Source: Georgenia satyanarayanai
Lineage (GTDB): Bacteria > Actinomycetota > Actinomycetes > Actinomycetales > Actinomycetaceae
Length of the DNA stretch: 64,000 nt
Assembly: GCF_009193135.1 (NCBI RefSeq)
Contig: NZ_VUKC01000007.1
Coordinates: forward strand, 97,572 to 161,571
Reading direction: 5' to 3'
In this document: positions 37,365 through 46,657 of the stretch, in pieces
How positions within the stretch are numbered: position 1 is the stretch's first letter
Layout: each line of letters opens with the position of its first letter
Translations under genes and position numbers: made by a program
Notes under the pieces: generated by a model
Databases searched by the model: none
What the model saw: the letters and a program-made list of their open reading frames with translations, nothing else
What the model was told of the DNA's origin: nothing

Positions 37365-38210
37365 TCAGGCCTGGGCGGCGTCGAGGGCGCTGCGCAGGAC
37401 GGCGATGGAGCGGGCCGCGACGCGGGGAGCGTCGTGGCTGTGGCGGGTCAGCTCGACGGAGACGAGGCCGTCGTAGCCGATGTCGAGGAGGGCGCGCAGG
37501 GCGGCGGGGACGTCGACCTCGCCCTCCCCGAACTCGAGGTGGTCGTGGACCCCGCGCCGCATGTCCTCGATCTGGACGTGGGCGACGAGCTCGGCGTTCT
37601 CGCGGATGCACTCCTGCGGGCTGGTCTCCTCGTTGACGACGGCGTGCCCGACGTCGACGGTCGCGACGAGCGCGGCGGGGTCGCCGAGACGGGAGCGGAG
37701 CTCGCGCACCCCGGACAGGCGGCTGACGAACATGCCCGGCTCGGGCTCGAAGGCGAGGCGCACACCGGCGTTCTCGGCGTGCTCGAGCACCGGCGCGAGA
37801 CCGGAGACCAGCCGCTCCCAGGCGACGTCGTCCGGGGTCCCCGGCGGCACCGCGCCCGACCACAGGTGGACGATGTCGCAGCCCAGGTCGACGGCGACGT
37901 CGACGGCCACGCGGATGAGACCCGCCCGCTCCCCGGCGCCCTCCTCGGAGAGGAAGGTGGGCTCGTGCTTGCGCCAGGGGTCCAGCACGTAGCGGGCACC
38001 GGTCTCGACGGCGACCGCGAGGCCGTAGCGCTCGAGCAGGCCCGCGGTCTGCGACACCCGCGCGGCGAGGTCCGCTGCGAACGGGTCCAGGTGCTGGTGG
38101 TCGAGGGTGAGCGCGACACCCTCGTAGCCGAGCTCGGCCATGATCGCCAGGGCCTCGGGCAGGCGGTGGTCGGTGAATCCGTTGGTCCCGTAAGACAGGC
38201 GCATGGTCAT
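37365..38210 (-). CDS. Sugar phosphate isomerase/epimerase (cytoplasmic TIM barrel) of the ebo-type cluster
   Basis: 281 aa. It has LSYGTNGFTDHRLPEAL at the N-terminus, TLDHQHLDPFA, FEPEPGMFV (Glu ligand), ATVDVGHAVV (Asp and His ligands), HVQIEDMRRGVHDH and a final SVELTRHSHDAP. The ATG lies in ATGA overlapping the eboC stop. It has no signal peptide, unlike the secreted barrels elsewhere in the window. It is a second TIM-barrel enzyme beside EboE in this operon. Confidence 0.85.
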   Translation of the reverse strand: MTMRLSYGTNGFTDHRLPEALAIMAELGYEGVALTLDHQHLDPFAADLAARVSQTAGLLERYGLAVAVETGARYVLDPWRKHEPTFLSEEGAGERAGLIRVAVDVAVDLGCDIVHLWSGAVPPGTPDDVAWERLVSGLAPVLEHAENAGVRLAFEPEPGMFVSRLSGVRELRSRLGDPAALVATVDVGHAVVNEETSPQECIRENAELVAHVQIEDMRRGVHDHLEFGEGEVDVPAALRALLDIGYDGLVSVELTRHSHDAPRVAARSIAVLRSALDAAQA

Positions 38211-39073
38211 GTCGGTGAGATTCCCTTCGCTGCGGCGCGGAGTGCCGGGCCGGCGGCCATGAGGCCGACGGCGGTCGCGACAGCGCCGCCGCCGGCGACG
38301 AGCGCCGCCTGGAGGGGCACCATGCCACGGATCCCCGTGCCGGTGGCGCGGCGGACGGTGACCGCGTCCGGGCTGGCGGCGGCCGCCGCCTGGGCCCGGC
38401 CCACCGTGAGGGCGTAGGTGCCCGCGAGCGCGGCGGAGGCGAGTCGCCCGAGCGCCCCGGCCCGGCCGCGGCGCAGCCCGGTGCCCGCGACGGCAGCGCC
38501 GACCGCCGTCGTCGTCGCGAGGGCGGCGCGCGCGACGGCGGGGCTCGAGCCGTGGACCTCCCCGCGGCTGAGCACGGTGACGGCGCACGTGTGGGCGCCG
38601 AGAGCGAGGGCGGCCGGGACCGCGCGCCGCGGGGCGGCCGACCCGCCGAGCACGACGTCGAGGCTGCGGGCGGCGGCCATGACGACCGGGCCGAGCGGGG
38701 TCGGCTTGGCGAGCATGTCGTAGGCCCACACGGTCGCGGCGAGCGGCACGGCGACGGCGACGGCGCGCCGTCCGCCGAGGGCTGCCAGCCCGATCCCCGC
38801 GGCGGTGAGGCCACCGGCGACCCCGAGCGCCGTCGTCGGGCTCACCCGGCCCGAGGGGATGGGGCGCTCGGGCCGCTCGACCGCGTCGAGGTCCCGGTCG
38901 GCGTAGTCGTTGAGCGCCATGCCGGCCCAGTACAGGCACGTGGAGGACGCGGCCAGGCCGGCCGTGCGCCAGCCCAGCGTGCCGGTGACGGCGGCGCCGG
39001 CGAGCGCGTCGCCGGGCACCGACAGGGCGGCGGGCAGCCGGACGAGCTCGGCGATGTCGCGTGCGGTGGTCAC
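38207..39073 (-). CDS. eboC: EboC-like UbiA-family prenyltransferase
   Basis: 288 aa integral membrane protein with about eight TM helices. The prenyl-diphosphate binding motif is NDYADRDLD (residues 55-63), with ERPERPIPSG following; the second motif is reduced to AYDMLAKPTPLGP plus RSLDVVLG. UbiA enzymes attach prenyl chains to aromatic, sugar-phosphate or glycerol acceptors. The GTG at 39073 overlaps the inositol phosphate synthase stop by 4 nt, so production of cyclitol and prenylation are coupled. The acceptor is inferred, not shown. Confidence 0.87.
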   Translation of the reverse strand: MTTARDIAELVRLPAALSVPGDALAGAAVTGTLGWRTAGLAASSTCLYWAGMALNDYADRDLDAVERPERPIPSGRVSPTTALGVAGGLTAAGIGLAALGGRRAVAVAVPLAATVWAYDMLAKPTPLGPVVMAAARSLDVVLGGSAAPRRAVPAALALGAHTCAVTVLSRGEVHGSSPAVARAALATTTAVGAAVAGTGLRRGRAGALGRLASAALAGTYALTVGRAQAAAAASPDAVTVRRATGTGIRGMVPLQAALVAGGGAVATAVGLMAAGPALRAAAKGISPT

Positions 39074-40239
39074 GCCGACGCGCCCAGGTTCTCGCACCAC
39101 TGGGCAAGCGTGCGCCACTGCCCGGCGAGGGTGTGGTCGATGCCGCCGAGCGGGTCCTTGAAGAAGAAGGCGAGCGCCCCGACGACACCGTTCTCCCCGC
39201 GCTCGTGCGCGCGGGCGGCGAGCCGGACGAGGTCGATGACGAGCGGGGCGGCCAGGGCCGAGTCGCAGCCCTGCCAGGTGAACTGCATGGTCATCCGCGT
39301 GCCGAGGAACCCCTCGAAGGAGATGTTGTCCCAGGCGGTCTTCCAGTCGCCGAGGTCCTCGACGTAGTCGATGTGCATCGGGCCGTCGACGTGGTAGCCG
39401 AGCATGGCGTCCAGGCCTGCGCCCTTCGTCGTCGTCTTGCTCACCGCGGCGCGCGGGTCGGACAGCGTCTGGCCGTCACCGCCGCCGAGCATGTTGTAGG
39501 ACGCCCAGGAGCGGACCTTGAGCGCGCGGGTGCCGAACATCGGGGCGAGTGCCGACTTCACCAGCGTCTCGCCAGTCTTCCCGTCACGCCCGGCCCAGGG
39601 CAGCGCCTGCTCCTTGCCGAGCTCGGTGAGCGCACCGAGCGTCGCACCGGGGCTGGGGGTGAAGGACACGAGCGGGCACTCGGCGCGGAACGCGGCGTAC
39701 GCGTACAGGGAGCTCGTGGGCAGCGGGGCGCGCCCGGCGTCGAGGGCCTCCTCCAGCGCGGCGAGGCTGTCGAGCTCGGGCCGCGGGCTGACCGGCGGCT
39801 CGGTGTTGGAGACGTCGACGACGACGACGCGCTCCAGGTCGTTGTCCTCGCGGAAGGCGCGGATGTCCTGCTCGACGGCCCGCGCGGTCTCCCGCTGGGT
39901 GCCGAGCCGGGGGGCGATGCGGATGCGCGAGTCGGCGGCGGCGAGCTCGTCCGCCAGAGCGGTCACGAGTGAGGGCGGGAAGACGCCGGAGTCCGCGAGC
40001 ACCTGTGCACGGTGCGCGAGCGGCGTCTCGAGGATGTCGTGGCCGCCGGTGACGAGCCCCTCGAGGGGCGGCAACCCGGCGACGGCGACCTCGGGCAGCT
40101 CGCTGACAAGGCCCGTGCGCTGGGCCAGCCCGCTCGCCATGGCCAGGGCGCCGATGGTGGCGGTGGTCGCGACCGAGCCACGAGCGCCGACGAACCACAC
40201 GCCGACCCGCTGGTCGTGGACGGCATTAGGCTGGGTCAT
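39070..40239 (-). CDS. Inositol-3-phosphate synthase-like enzyme (in the EboD position)
   Basis: 389 aa. NAD-binding GARGSVATT is at residues 18-26; NTEPPV at 146; GRDGKTG (Lys 221); SYNMLGGGDGQTLSDP at about 247-262; SKTTTKG (Lys 268); and CDSALAAPLVIDLVRLA near 325. These are hallmarks of MIPS, which cyclises glucose-6-P with NAD. ATG 40239 follows GAGGTGATG. It is the first gene of the operon. Classical ebo clusters carry a 3-dehydroquinate-synthase-like EboD instead; both families make a carbocycle from a sugar phosphate using bound NAD. Confidence 0.88.
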   Translation of the reverse strand: MTQPNAVHDQRVGVWFVGARGSVATTATIGALAMASGLAQRTGLVSELPEVAVAGLPPLEGLVTGGHDILETPLAHRAQVLADSGVFPPSLVTALADELAAADSRIRIAPRLGTQRETARAVEQDIRAFREDNDLERVVVVDVSNTEPPVSPRPELDSLAALEEALDAGRAPLPTSSLYAYAAFRAECPLVSFTPSPGATLGALTELGKEQALPWAGRDGKTGETLVKSALAPMFGTRALKVRSWASYNMLGGGDGQTLSDPRAAVSKTTTKGAGLDAMLGYHVDGPMHIDYVEDLGDWKTAWDNISFEGFLGTRMTMQFTWQGCDSALAAPLVIDLVRLAARAHERGENGVVGALAFFFKDPLGGIDHTLAGQWRTLAQWCENLGASA

Positions 40240-40438
40240 CACATCACCTCGTTGTATGTGCTTGGGCAACCGACTGTGGTTCCCGAACTCCGCAATGTTA
40301 CGTAAGACAGTGTTGTCGACGCGAAACACGGCTTGACAAAAGACGTTAACACATCGTGCTCTTGTCCTTAGCCTACTTCGTCGTCGCCGGGCCCGCGGCA
40401 CGCTGCGGGCCGTGCACGAGCTCGTGAGAGGAGACGGA
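40240..40438. promoter_or_regulatory. Divergent intergenic region of the ebo-type cluster
   Basis: The 199-bp gap is less GC-rich than its surroundings. It holds TTGACA at 40333-40338 without a good -10 box at 16-19 nt, TAGCCT at 40369-40374 about 65 nt before the polyprenyl synthase GTG, and an 8-bp palindrome TTACGTAA at 40298-40305 on the operon side. It must contain both divergent promoters; the exact boxes are uncertain. Confidence 0.4.
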
Positions 40439-41542
40439 GTGGACAGGACGCCGACGCGCGCGGGCGCCGCGCGACCCGCCGAGGCGGACATCAGCGCCGT
40501 GCTCACCGACCTCCTCACCGAGCTGCGGCCCGCCGCGCAACGGCACGGGCAACTCTACGGTCGGCTGTGGGACGAGCTCGGCCGGGCGGCCGCGGGCGGC
40601 AAGCGCTTCCGGGGGCGTCTGGTCGTCGAGCTGCACGACGCGCTCGGGGGGACGCGGAGAGCGGCCGCGGCGCAGGTGGGGGCCGCCTTCGAGCTCCTCC
40701 ACGTGGGGTTCCTCGTCCACGACGACCTCATCGACCACGACACGATGCGCCGCGGTGAGCCGAACCTCGCGGCCCGCATGGCCGCTGCCGCACGCGCCGG
40801 CGGCGCCGACGAGGAGACCGCGCACGAGCTCGCCGAGGGGGCGGCCGTGCTGGCCGGTGACCTGGCGATCTCCCTGGCGCACCGGCTGGTCGCCACGGTG
40901 GACGCCCCGCCGGACGTGCACGCCCGTCTCCAGCAGCTCCTGTGGGACACCGTCTTCGTCAGCGTCGCGGGCGAGCTCGGCGACGTGGCCGCCGCTCTGG
41001 GGCTCCAGGACGTCTCGCTGGAGGACGCGCTGCGCATCGCCGCGGAGAAGACGGCGCTGTACTCCTTCCAGGCGCCCCTGCGCGCCGGGGCGATCCTCGC
41101 GGGGGCACCGGCGGCGCTGCGGGGCGAGGTCGAGGCCGTGGGCCTCGCCCTCGGCAAGGCCTTCCAGCTCGTCGACGACCTCCTCGGCGTCTTCGCACCC
41201 GAGTCGGTGACGGGCAAGAGTGCCCTGTCGGACCTGCGCGAGGGCAAGGCGACGACACTCGTCCTGCACGCCCGCACCCTGCCGGTCTGGGCGCGGATCG
41301 GGGCGGACGTCGGGCGCGTCGACCTGGACGAGGGCACAGCAGCGGTCATCCGCCGTGAGCTCGCCCGGTCCGAGGCACCGGAGCGCGTGGCGCGACAGGC
41401 GCGCGAGGAGCTCGCCAGCGTCGACCGCGTGCTCGACGGTTCCGCCCTCCTCGCCCCGGCGGCCGACGTCATCGGGTCCGCCCGGGCCGTCGTCGCCACC
41501 AGTCTCGAGGGCGCCCTGACCCACGTCCGCGCCGCCGCCTGA
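40439..41542 (+). CDS. Polyprenyl diphosphate synthase
   Basis: Trans-isoprenyl diphosphate synthase, 367 aa, extending an allylic diphosphate with IPP. It has GGKRFRGRL (53-61), the first Asp-rich motif HDDLID (94-99), RRGEP (104-108), EKTALYSF near 203 and the second motif as FQLVDDLLGVF (about 242-252). Residue before the first motif: VGFLVHDDLI. GTG 40439 is chosen because AGAGGAG lies 5 nt upstream. Chain length cannot be read safely. It is divergent from the ebo-type operon and plausibly makes the donor for its UbiA enzyme. Confidence 0.9.
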   Translation: MDRTPTRAGAARPAEADISAVLTDLLTELRPAAQRHGQLYGRLWDELGRAAAGGKRFRGRLVVELHDALGGTRRAAAAQVGAAFELLHVGFLVHDDLIDHDTMRRGEPNLAARMAAAARAGGADEETAHELAEGAAVLAGDLAISLAHRLVATVDAPPDVHARLQQLLWDTVFVSVAGELGDVAAALGLQDVSLEDALRIAAEKTALYSFQAPLRAGAILAGAPAALRGEVEAVGLALGKAFQLVDDLLGVFAPESVTGKSALSDLREGKATTLVLHARTLPVWARIGADVGRVDLDEGTAAVIRRELARSEAPERVARQAREELASVDRVLDGSALLAPAADVIGSARAVVATSLEGALTHVRAAA

Positions 41543-41658
41543 CCTGCTGATCTGCTGGAGCCGGGAGGTGGACCGCCTGCGCCCTGCGCGTCCGTGGCTC
41601 GTCCAGTTCGTGAGGAGTTGAGTTACCGAACCTCGCCAAAGGCTTACCGACTTTTGGA

Positions 41659-41712
41659 TTGACGATGGCGTAATTGGTTCGTATGGTCGATGGGGTCGTG
41701 ATCAAGAACACG
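41659..41712 (+). promoter_or_regulatory. Promoter with downstream palindromic operator
   Basis: -35 TTGACG (41659-41664), 17-nt spacer, -10 TATGGT (41682-41687). Nine nt later comes the palindrome CGTGATCAAGAACACG (41697-41712). The same layout with the same 9-nt gap precedes the genes at 46684 and 57697. The palindrome resembles the CRP/GlxR type (TGTGA-N6-TCACA) and covers the expected start of transcription. The leader to the GTG at 41872 is about 180 nt. Confidence 0.65.
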
Positions 41713-41871
41713 CTCGGGGGAGGGTGCGCTACGCGCCGAGGTGGCTGTGACGCCGCCTGCTCCCTCACCGGCCGACGGTAGTTGTGGCGGACCTCCCGTC
41801 AGTCATCGGACCGGTACGAGCCCGTCCCGCTGCGTGATGGGCGCCGTGCGTGTGCGACTCAAGGAGGAATC

Positions 41872-44800
41872 GTGACCCAACGACCAACGGGGCGCCGCTG
41901 GGCGAGCCGAGGGGCGAGTGCGCTGCTCGCCGGAGTGCTGGCGCTGCCGCTCGCGATGAGCGGAGCACATGCTCAGTCCGAGCCGCCACCGGCGGCACCA
42001 GCCGATGACCCAGCACTGGACTGGAACAACTACGAGCGCGTCCTGCTCTCCAAGGAGACCGGGGAGCCGATCGGCATGGCCGTGCTCCCGGACAGCAGGG
42101 TGATCCACACCGCCCGCAACGGCGAGATTCGGCTGACCAACCCCGAGACGGGCCTCACCGAACTCATCGCGGACATCGATGTCTACGCGAACTCGGAGGA
42201 CGGACTCCAGGGCATCGCGCTCGACCCGAACTTCGAGGAGAACGGCTGGGTCTACACCGTCTACGCGCCGCGCGTGATGGACGGGCTCAACTCCAAGGGC
42301 GACCCCTACCCCGAGACCACCCCGGCGGGCAGTGCCCCGGAGCAGCTGCCCGCGGGCGAGGACATCGGATACTGGGACCAGTGGCTCGGGTACAACGTGC
42401 TCTCCCGGTTCCAGCTCGACGCCGAGACCGGCACCTTCGACGTCGACTCCGAGCAGGAGATCATCCGTTTCGAGGTCGAGCGTGGGCAGTGCTGCCACGT
42501 CGGCGCCGACATCGCCTTCGACGGCGAGGGCAACCTCTTCCTCTCCACGGGTGACAACACGCCGGCAGGTACGCCGGGCGCCAACGCCTACACGCCGATC
42601 AACAACCGCGAGGGCTTCAACCCCGGTTTCGACGCGCGCCGTGGCGCGGGCAACACGAACGACCTGCGCGGTGCGATCCTCCGGATCACGCCGAACGAGG
42701 AGATTGCCGCCGACGCCGACGCCGAGCCGGGCGAGGGCAGCACGTACACGATCCCCGAGGGCAACCTGTTCTCCGGCGAGGAGTACGCGGACGAGCCGGT
42801 GCGCGAGGAGATCTACGTCTTCGGTCTGCGCAACCCCTTCCGCATCGCCTACGACATCGAGAGCGAGGCGCTCTTCTGGGGTGAGTACGGTCCCGACGCG
42901 CCTCAGGCGCAGGACGACCGTGGCCCCATGGGCTACGTCGAGTGGCAGCTCACCACCGAGCCGATGAACGGTGGCTGGCCCTACTGCCACGGCCCCAACG
43001 ACGAGCCCTACAGCGAGTGGGACTTCGAGACGGGCGCCCCCACGGAGACCGGCTTCTTCGACTGCGACGCCGGCCCGGTGAACAACTCGACCTGGAACAC
43101 CGGCATGGTGCAGATGCCCCCGGTGACCGAGCCGCAGATCTGGTACGGCGACAACCCGGGTGATCAGCCGTGGGACGAGTTCGTCACCTTCGCCGACCGA
43201 GGTGGACAGGCTCCCATGGGGGGCCCCATGTACCGCTACGACCCGGCCAGCTCCTCGCCGACGAAGTTCCCCGAGTACTGGGACGGGAAGATCTTCATGG
43301 GGGAGTTCTCCCAGGACTACATGGCCGTCCTCGAGATGGACGAGCCGACGAGCGCCGGTGAGGTCACCGGGGTGACGAACTTCCTGCCCAACGCGCACCT
43401 GTACGAGCAGGCCGTGCCGGAGTGGCGCGGCATCATCGACATGGAGTTCGGCCCGGACGGCAGCCTCTACGTGCTTGAGTACGGCAAGGGCTTCTTCCGC
43501 CAGAACCCGGACGCCGGGCTCTACCGGATCGACTACAACGAGGGCAACCAGGCGCCCCGCGCGTCCTTCACGGCCGACCCGGTCTCCGGCAGCGACGCAC
43601 CGCTCACGGTGAACTTCGACGCCTCCGCGTCCTTCGACCCGGAGGGTGAGGACCTCACCTACGAGTGGGACCTCTACGGCAACGGTGAGATCGACGCCAC
43701 CGGCGAGACGCTCACCTACACCTACGAGGAGCGCGGGCAGTACACGGTCGTCCTGCGTGTCTCCGACCCGCAGGGTCTCTTCGGTCTGGCCGTCGGCCAG
43801 ATCACCGTGGGCAACACCGCGCCCGAGGTCAGCCTGACGATCGACGACGGCGCCATCTTCGACTGGGGTGACACGTTCACCGCCGAGGTGCGCGTGAGTG
43901 ACGCCGAGGACGGCGACGACCCGGACTGCGAGCGGGTCAGCTGGATCTTCGGTCTCGGGCACGACGACCACGCTCACCCCGAGCTGTCCGGCACGGGGTG
44001 CACGATCACTGTCGAGACCCGCGAGAGCGCCCGCGAGCACGGCGAGGGGGAGAAGCTCTTCGGCACGCTCGTCGTCTCCTACACCGACGAGCCGCAGGGG
44101 GAGGTCCCCGCCACCACCGGTGAGACCACGCTCGTCCTCAAGCCTCAGGTGCAGCAGGCTCAGTGGTTCGACGCGATCGACGGCGCGACCGTCGTGAGCG
44201 ACAGTGGCGCCGGGGCCGGTGCGTACGTCACCGACCTCGACAGCGGGTCGATCACCTTCGCGCCGATGGCCTTCAGCCACGCCCCGACGGGCGACGTCAT
44301 CGACACCGTCACCGCCCGTGGACAGGGCGAGGGGACCCTCTCGCTCAGCTGGGGCGAGGCGGAGACCCCGTTCGCCGAGTTCCCGTTCACCGATGAGGAC
44401 GGCTGGCAGGACGTCGAGACGACACTGACCGAGATCCCCGAGGGTTCCGGCTCGGTCGTCGTCACCGCGACCGGTGACGTCGACCTCGACTCGCTCGAGT
44501 TCCTCGCCTCCGGCGAGGCCCCGGGCGAGCCGGGTGAGCCCGGCGAGAACATCGTCGTCCCGGCCGAGCAGGTCTCGATCGGCATGTTCTCCCTGACGAA
44601 CTGGGTGGACGAGGTCGGTCTCCCGGCTGTGCTCGCACGCCTGGCGGAGATCGGCTTCGAGAACATCGAGCCCTTCGGCAGCAACTTCTCCGGCTACACC
44701 GCCGCGGAGTTCCGGACCATGGTCGACGAGCTCGGCCTGAGCGTGCCGAGCTCGCACTACAACACCGCCGAGGCAACCTTCGATGAGACGCTCGAGTTCG

Positions 44801-46359
44801 TCGAGACGCTCGGTCAGGAGTACGTCGGCTCGGGCGGCTTCGTCCAGGGCATGAACCTCGACACCTACGAGTCCACTGTCGCGGTCGCTGAGGCGATGGA
44901 CCGCCTCGGTCAGCGTTCCGTCGAGGCCGGGGTCGGGAAGTTCTTCGGCCACAACCACGCGAGCGAGTTCACCACGGTGCACGACATCCCCGGTGACCAC
45001 GGCAACGAGGGGCAGATGTCGGCGTGGGAGATCCTCGTGGAGAACACCAACCCCGAGTACGTGACCTTCCAGCTCGACGTGGCCTGGGCCGCGCACGCCG
45101 GGGTTGACGTCCCGGCTCTGATCGAGGAGCACGGGGACCGCATCGAGCTGCTCCACGTCAAGGACGCCACCAACCTCGGTGGGTCGTCCAACCCGACCTT
45201 CGTCAACCTCGGCGAGGGCGACGTGGACCTCCAGGGCATCCTGGCGGCCGCCGAGGAGCACGCGGACATCGCGTACTACGTCATGGAGCTCGACCGCGCC
45301 GCCGACGGCGAGACCTTCGTCGAGACGGGCTTCGAGTACCTCACCGGGCGGGAGCCCGGGGAGGTGCCTGCCCCGGTCGAGGTCACGCCTGCCGCGGTGA
45401 CCTTCACCGACCTGCCGGGCACGGAGAACGACACCTTCACGGTGCCGCGCGTGGTCGGGGTGGAGTACCTCGTCGACGGCGACGTCGTCGCGCCGGGTAC
45501 CTACCCGGGCGCGGGTACGGTGACGGTGACGGCGCGCCCCGCGGAGGGCTACGTCCTGGCGGAGGGAAGCACTGCGCAGTGGAGCCACACCTTCTCCACC
45601 GAGGTGGCCGCGCGGACCGCCGAGTTCCACCTGTCCAACACGTGGGCTGGCACCACTGACGTGCGCTTCCCGTACGGTCGGACGACTGACGAGGTCTTCA
45701 TCGGCGACTGGGACGGTGACGGCAGGGACACCGTGGCGCTGCGCCGCGGGAACACCTTCCACGTGTCCAACAGTCTGCGTGGCGGCGACGCGGACCGGGT
45801 GTTCCCCTACGGTCGGCCCGGTGACGACGTCCTGGTCGGTGACTGGAACGGTGACGGCCGCGACACCTTCGCAGTGCGTCGCGGGGCGGAGTACCACGTG
45901 AAGAACTCCCACAGCGGCGGTGAGGCCGACACGGTCATCCGCTACGGCCGTGAGGCCGACCAGGTGCTCGTGGGCGACTGGAACGGTGATTCCCGGGACA
46001 CCTTCGCGGTGCGCCGAGGAGCGACCTACTACGTGAAGAACTCGATGTCCGGCGGCCCCGCCGATGTCGTCTTCGCCTACGGTCGTGCCGCTGACATCAC
46101 CCTGGCGGGTGACTGGAACGGTGACGGACGCGACACCTTCGCGGTCCAGCGTGGTCGCACGTTCTACGTGAACCACGCGCTGCGAGGCGGGGCGGCCGAC
46201 CAGGTCGTGACCTTCGGTCGCCTCGGTGACGAGGTGTTCGTCGGTGACTGGAACGGCAACGGCACCGACACGCTCGGTATCCGTCGTCCGGCGCAGGTCG
46301 TGCCCTCGTCGGCAGCTGCGGCGACTGGGGAGGTGCGAGCCCTGAGCAAGGTGGGCTGA
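41872..46359 (+). CDS. Giant secreted protein: PQQ-type sugar dehydrogenase, PKD, sugar isomerase TIM barrel, FG-GAP-like repeats
   Basis: 1495 aa; the GTG follows AAGGAGGAATC. Signal peptide to about residue 35 (GAHAQ). A glucose/sorbosone dehydrogenase propeller occupies about 50-556 (VYANSEDGLQGIALDP, QCCHVGADIAF, STGDNTPAGTPG, NTNDLRG, GLRNPFR, GEYGPDA). A PKD domain (563-648), an Ig-like and a CBM6-like sandwich follow. A sugar isomerase/epimerase barrel is at 896-1158 (GHNHASEF, FQLDVAWAAHAG, LLHVKD). One ~78-residue domain (1167-1243) and five GDWNGDG-type repeats (1247-1473) end in LSKVG. Proposed role: extracellular oxidation and isomerisation of sugars or glycosides, by family inference. 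Confidence 0.9.
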   Translation: MTQRPTGRRWASRGASALLAGVLALPLAMSGAHAQSEPPPAAPADDPALDWNNYERVLLSKETGEPIGMAVLPDSRVIHTARNGEIRLTNPETGLTELIADIDVYANSEDGLQGIALDPNFEENGWVYTVYAPRVMDGLNSKGDPYPETTPAGSAPEQLPAGEDIGYWDQWLGYNVLSRFQLDAETGTFDVDSEQEIIRFEVERGQCCHVGADIAFDGEGNLFLSTGDNTPAGTPGANAYTPINNREGFNPGFDARRGAGNTNDLRGAILRITPNEEIAADADAEPGEGSTYTIPEGNLFSGEEYADEPVREEIYVFGLRNPFRIAYDIESEALFWGEYGPDAPQAQDDRGPMGYVEWQLTTEPMNGGWPYCHGPNDEPYSEWDFETGAPTETGFFDCDAGPVNNSTWNTGMVQMPPVTEPQIWYGDNPGDQPWDEFVTFADRGGQAPMGGPMYRYDPASSSPTKFPEYWDGKIFMGEFSQDYMAVLEMDEPTSAGEVTGVTNFLPNAHLYEQAVPEWRGIIDMEFGPDGSLYVLEYGKGFFRQNPDAGLYRIDYNEGNQAPRASFTADPVSGSDAPLTVNFDASASFDPEGEDLTYEWDLYGNGEIDATGETLTYTYEERGQYTVVLRVSDPQGLFGLAVGQITVGNTAPEVSLTIDDGAIFDWGDTFTAEVRVSDAEDGDDPDCERVSWIFGLGHDDHAHPELSGTGCTITVETRESAREHGEGEKLFGTLVVSYTDEPQGEVPATTGETTLVLKPQVQQAQWFDAIDGATVVSDSGAGAGAYVTDLDSGSITFAPMAFSHAPTGDVIDTVTARGQGEGTLSLSWGEAETPFAEFPFTDEDGWQDVETTLTEIPEGSGSVVVTATGDVDLDSLEFLASGEAPGEPGEPGENIVVPAEQVSIGMFSLTNWVDEVGLPAVLARLAEIGFENIEPFGSNFSGYTAAEFRTMVDELGLSVPSSHYNTAEATFDETLEFVETLGQEYVGSGGFVQGMNLDTYESTVAVAEAMDRLGQRSVEAGVGKFFGHNHASEFTTVHDIPGDHGNEGQMSAWEILVENTNPEYVTFQLDVAWAAHAGVDVPALIEEHGDRIELLHVKDATNLGGSSNPTFVNLGEGDVDLQGILAAAEEHADIAYYVMELDRAADGETFVETGFEYLTGREPGEVPAPVEVTPAAVTFTDLPGTENDTFTVPRVVGVEYLVDGDVVAPGTYPGAGTVTVTARPAEGYVLAEGSTAQWSHTFSTEVAARTAEFHLSNTWAGTTDVRFPYGRTTDEVFIGDWDGDGRDTVALRRGNTFHVSNSLRGGDADRVFPYGRPGDDVLVGDWNGDGRDTFAVRRGAEYHVKNSHSGGEADTVIRYGREADQVLVGDWNGDSRDTFAVRRGATYYVKNSMSGGPADVVFAYGRAADITLAGDWNGDGRDTFAVQRGRTFYVNHALRGGAADQVVTFGRLGDEVFVGDWNGNGTDTLGIRRPAQVVPSSAAAATGEVRALSKVG

Positions 46360-46376
46360 CACCCGTGAGCTCCACC

Positions 46377-46407
46377 GGGGCCCCCAGCCGATCCGGCTGG
46401 GGGCCCC
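46377..46407 (+). terminator. Terminator, GGGGCCCCCAGCCG stem
   Basis: GGGGCCCCCAGCCG and CGGCTGGGGGCCCC pair as a 14-bp stem with a 3-nt loop, followed by GTT. The related genes at 52158 and 57437 end in hairpins with very similar arms. Confidence 0.8.
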
Positions 46408-46466
46408 GTTCGCGCGCCGCGCCGACTGGATGACCGAACATGGTCGTCTACATGCTGACTTTTGAA

Positions 46467-46521
46467 TTGACGGTTCCTTAACTCGCTGTCTATCGTGGGC
46501 CGGGTCGTGATCTGGAGCACG
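46467..46521 (+). promoter_or_regulatory. Promoter with downstream palindromic operator
   Basis: -35 TTGACG (46467-46472), 18-nt spacer, -10 TATCGT (46491-46496), 9 nt, then CGTGATCTGGAGCACG (46506-46521). The upstream GACTTTTGAATTGACG matches the region before 41872 almost exactly. Confidence 0.65.
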
Positions 46522-46628
46522 TTGGTGGGGAGGGCGCCCCACACACCACGAAGTGTGTGCTGTCGCCGCCCCCACTAGCTGGGCCGAGTGGCAGTTTGGC
46601 GGACCGCCCGCCAGTCATCGATCCGGTC

Positions 46629-46657
46629 AGGTCCCGCTGTCGACGACAGCGGGACCT
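46629..46657 (+). promoter_or_regulatory. Perfect hairpin in the 5' leader
   Basis: AGGTCCCGCTGTCG and CGACAGCGGGACCT are exact complements (12-bp stem with a TCGACGA loop is the realistic fold). It lies 13 nt before the AAGGAGGAAT ribosome site of the gene at 46684. The surrounding leader (GGCGGACC to GACTCAAGGAGGAATCGTG) is conserved with that of the gene at 41872. The role could be mRNA stability or translation control. Confidence 0.5.
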
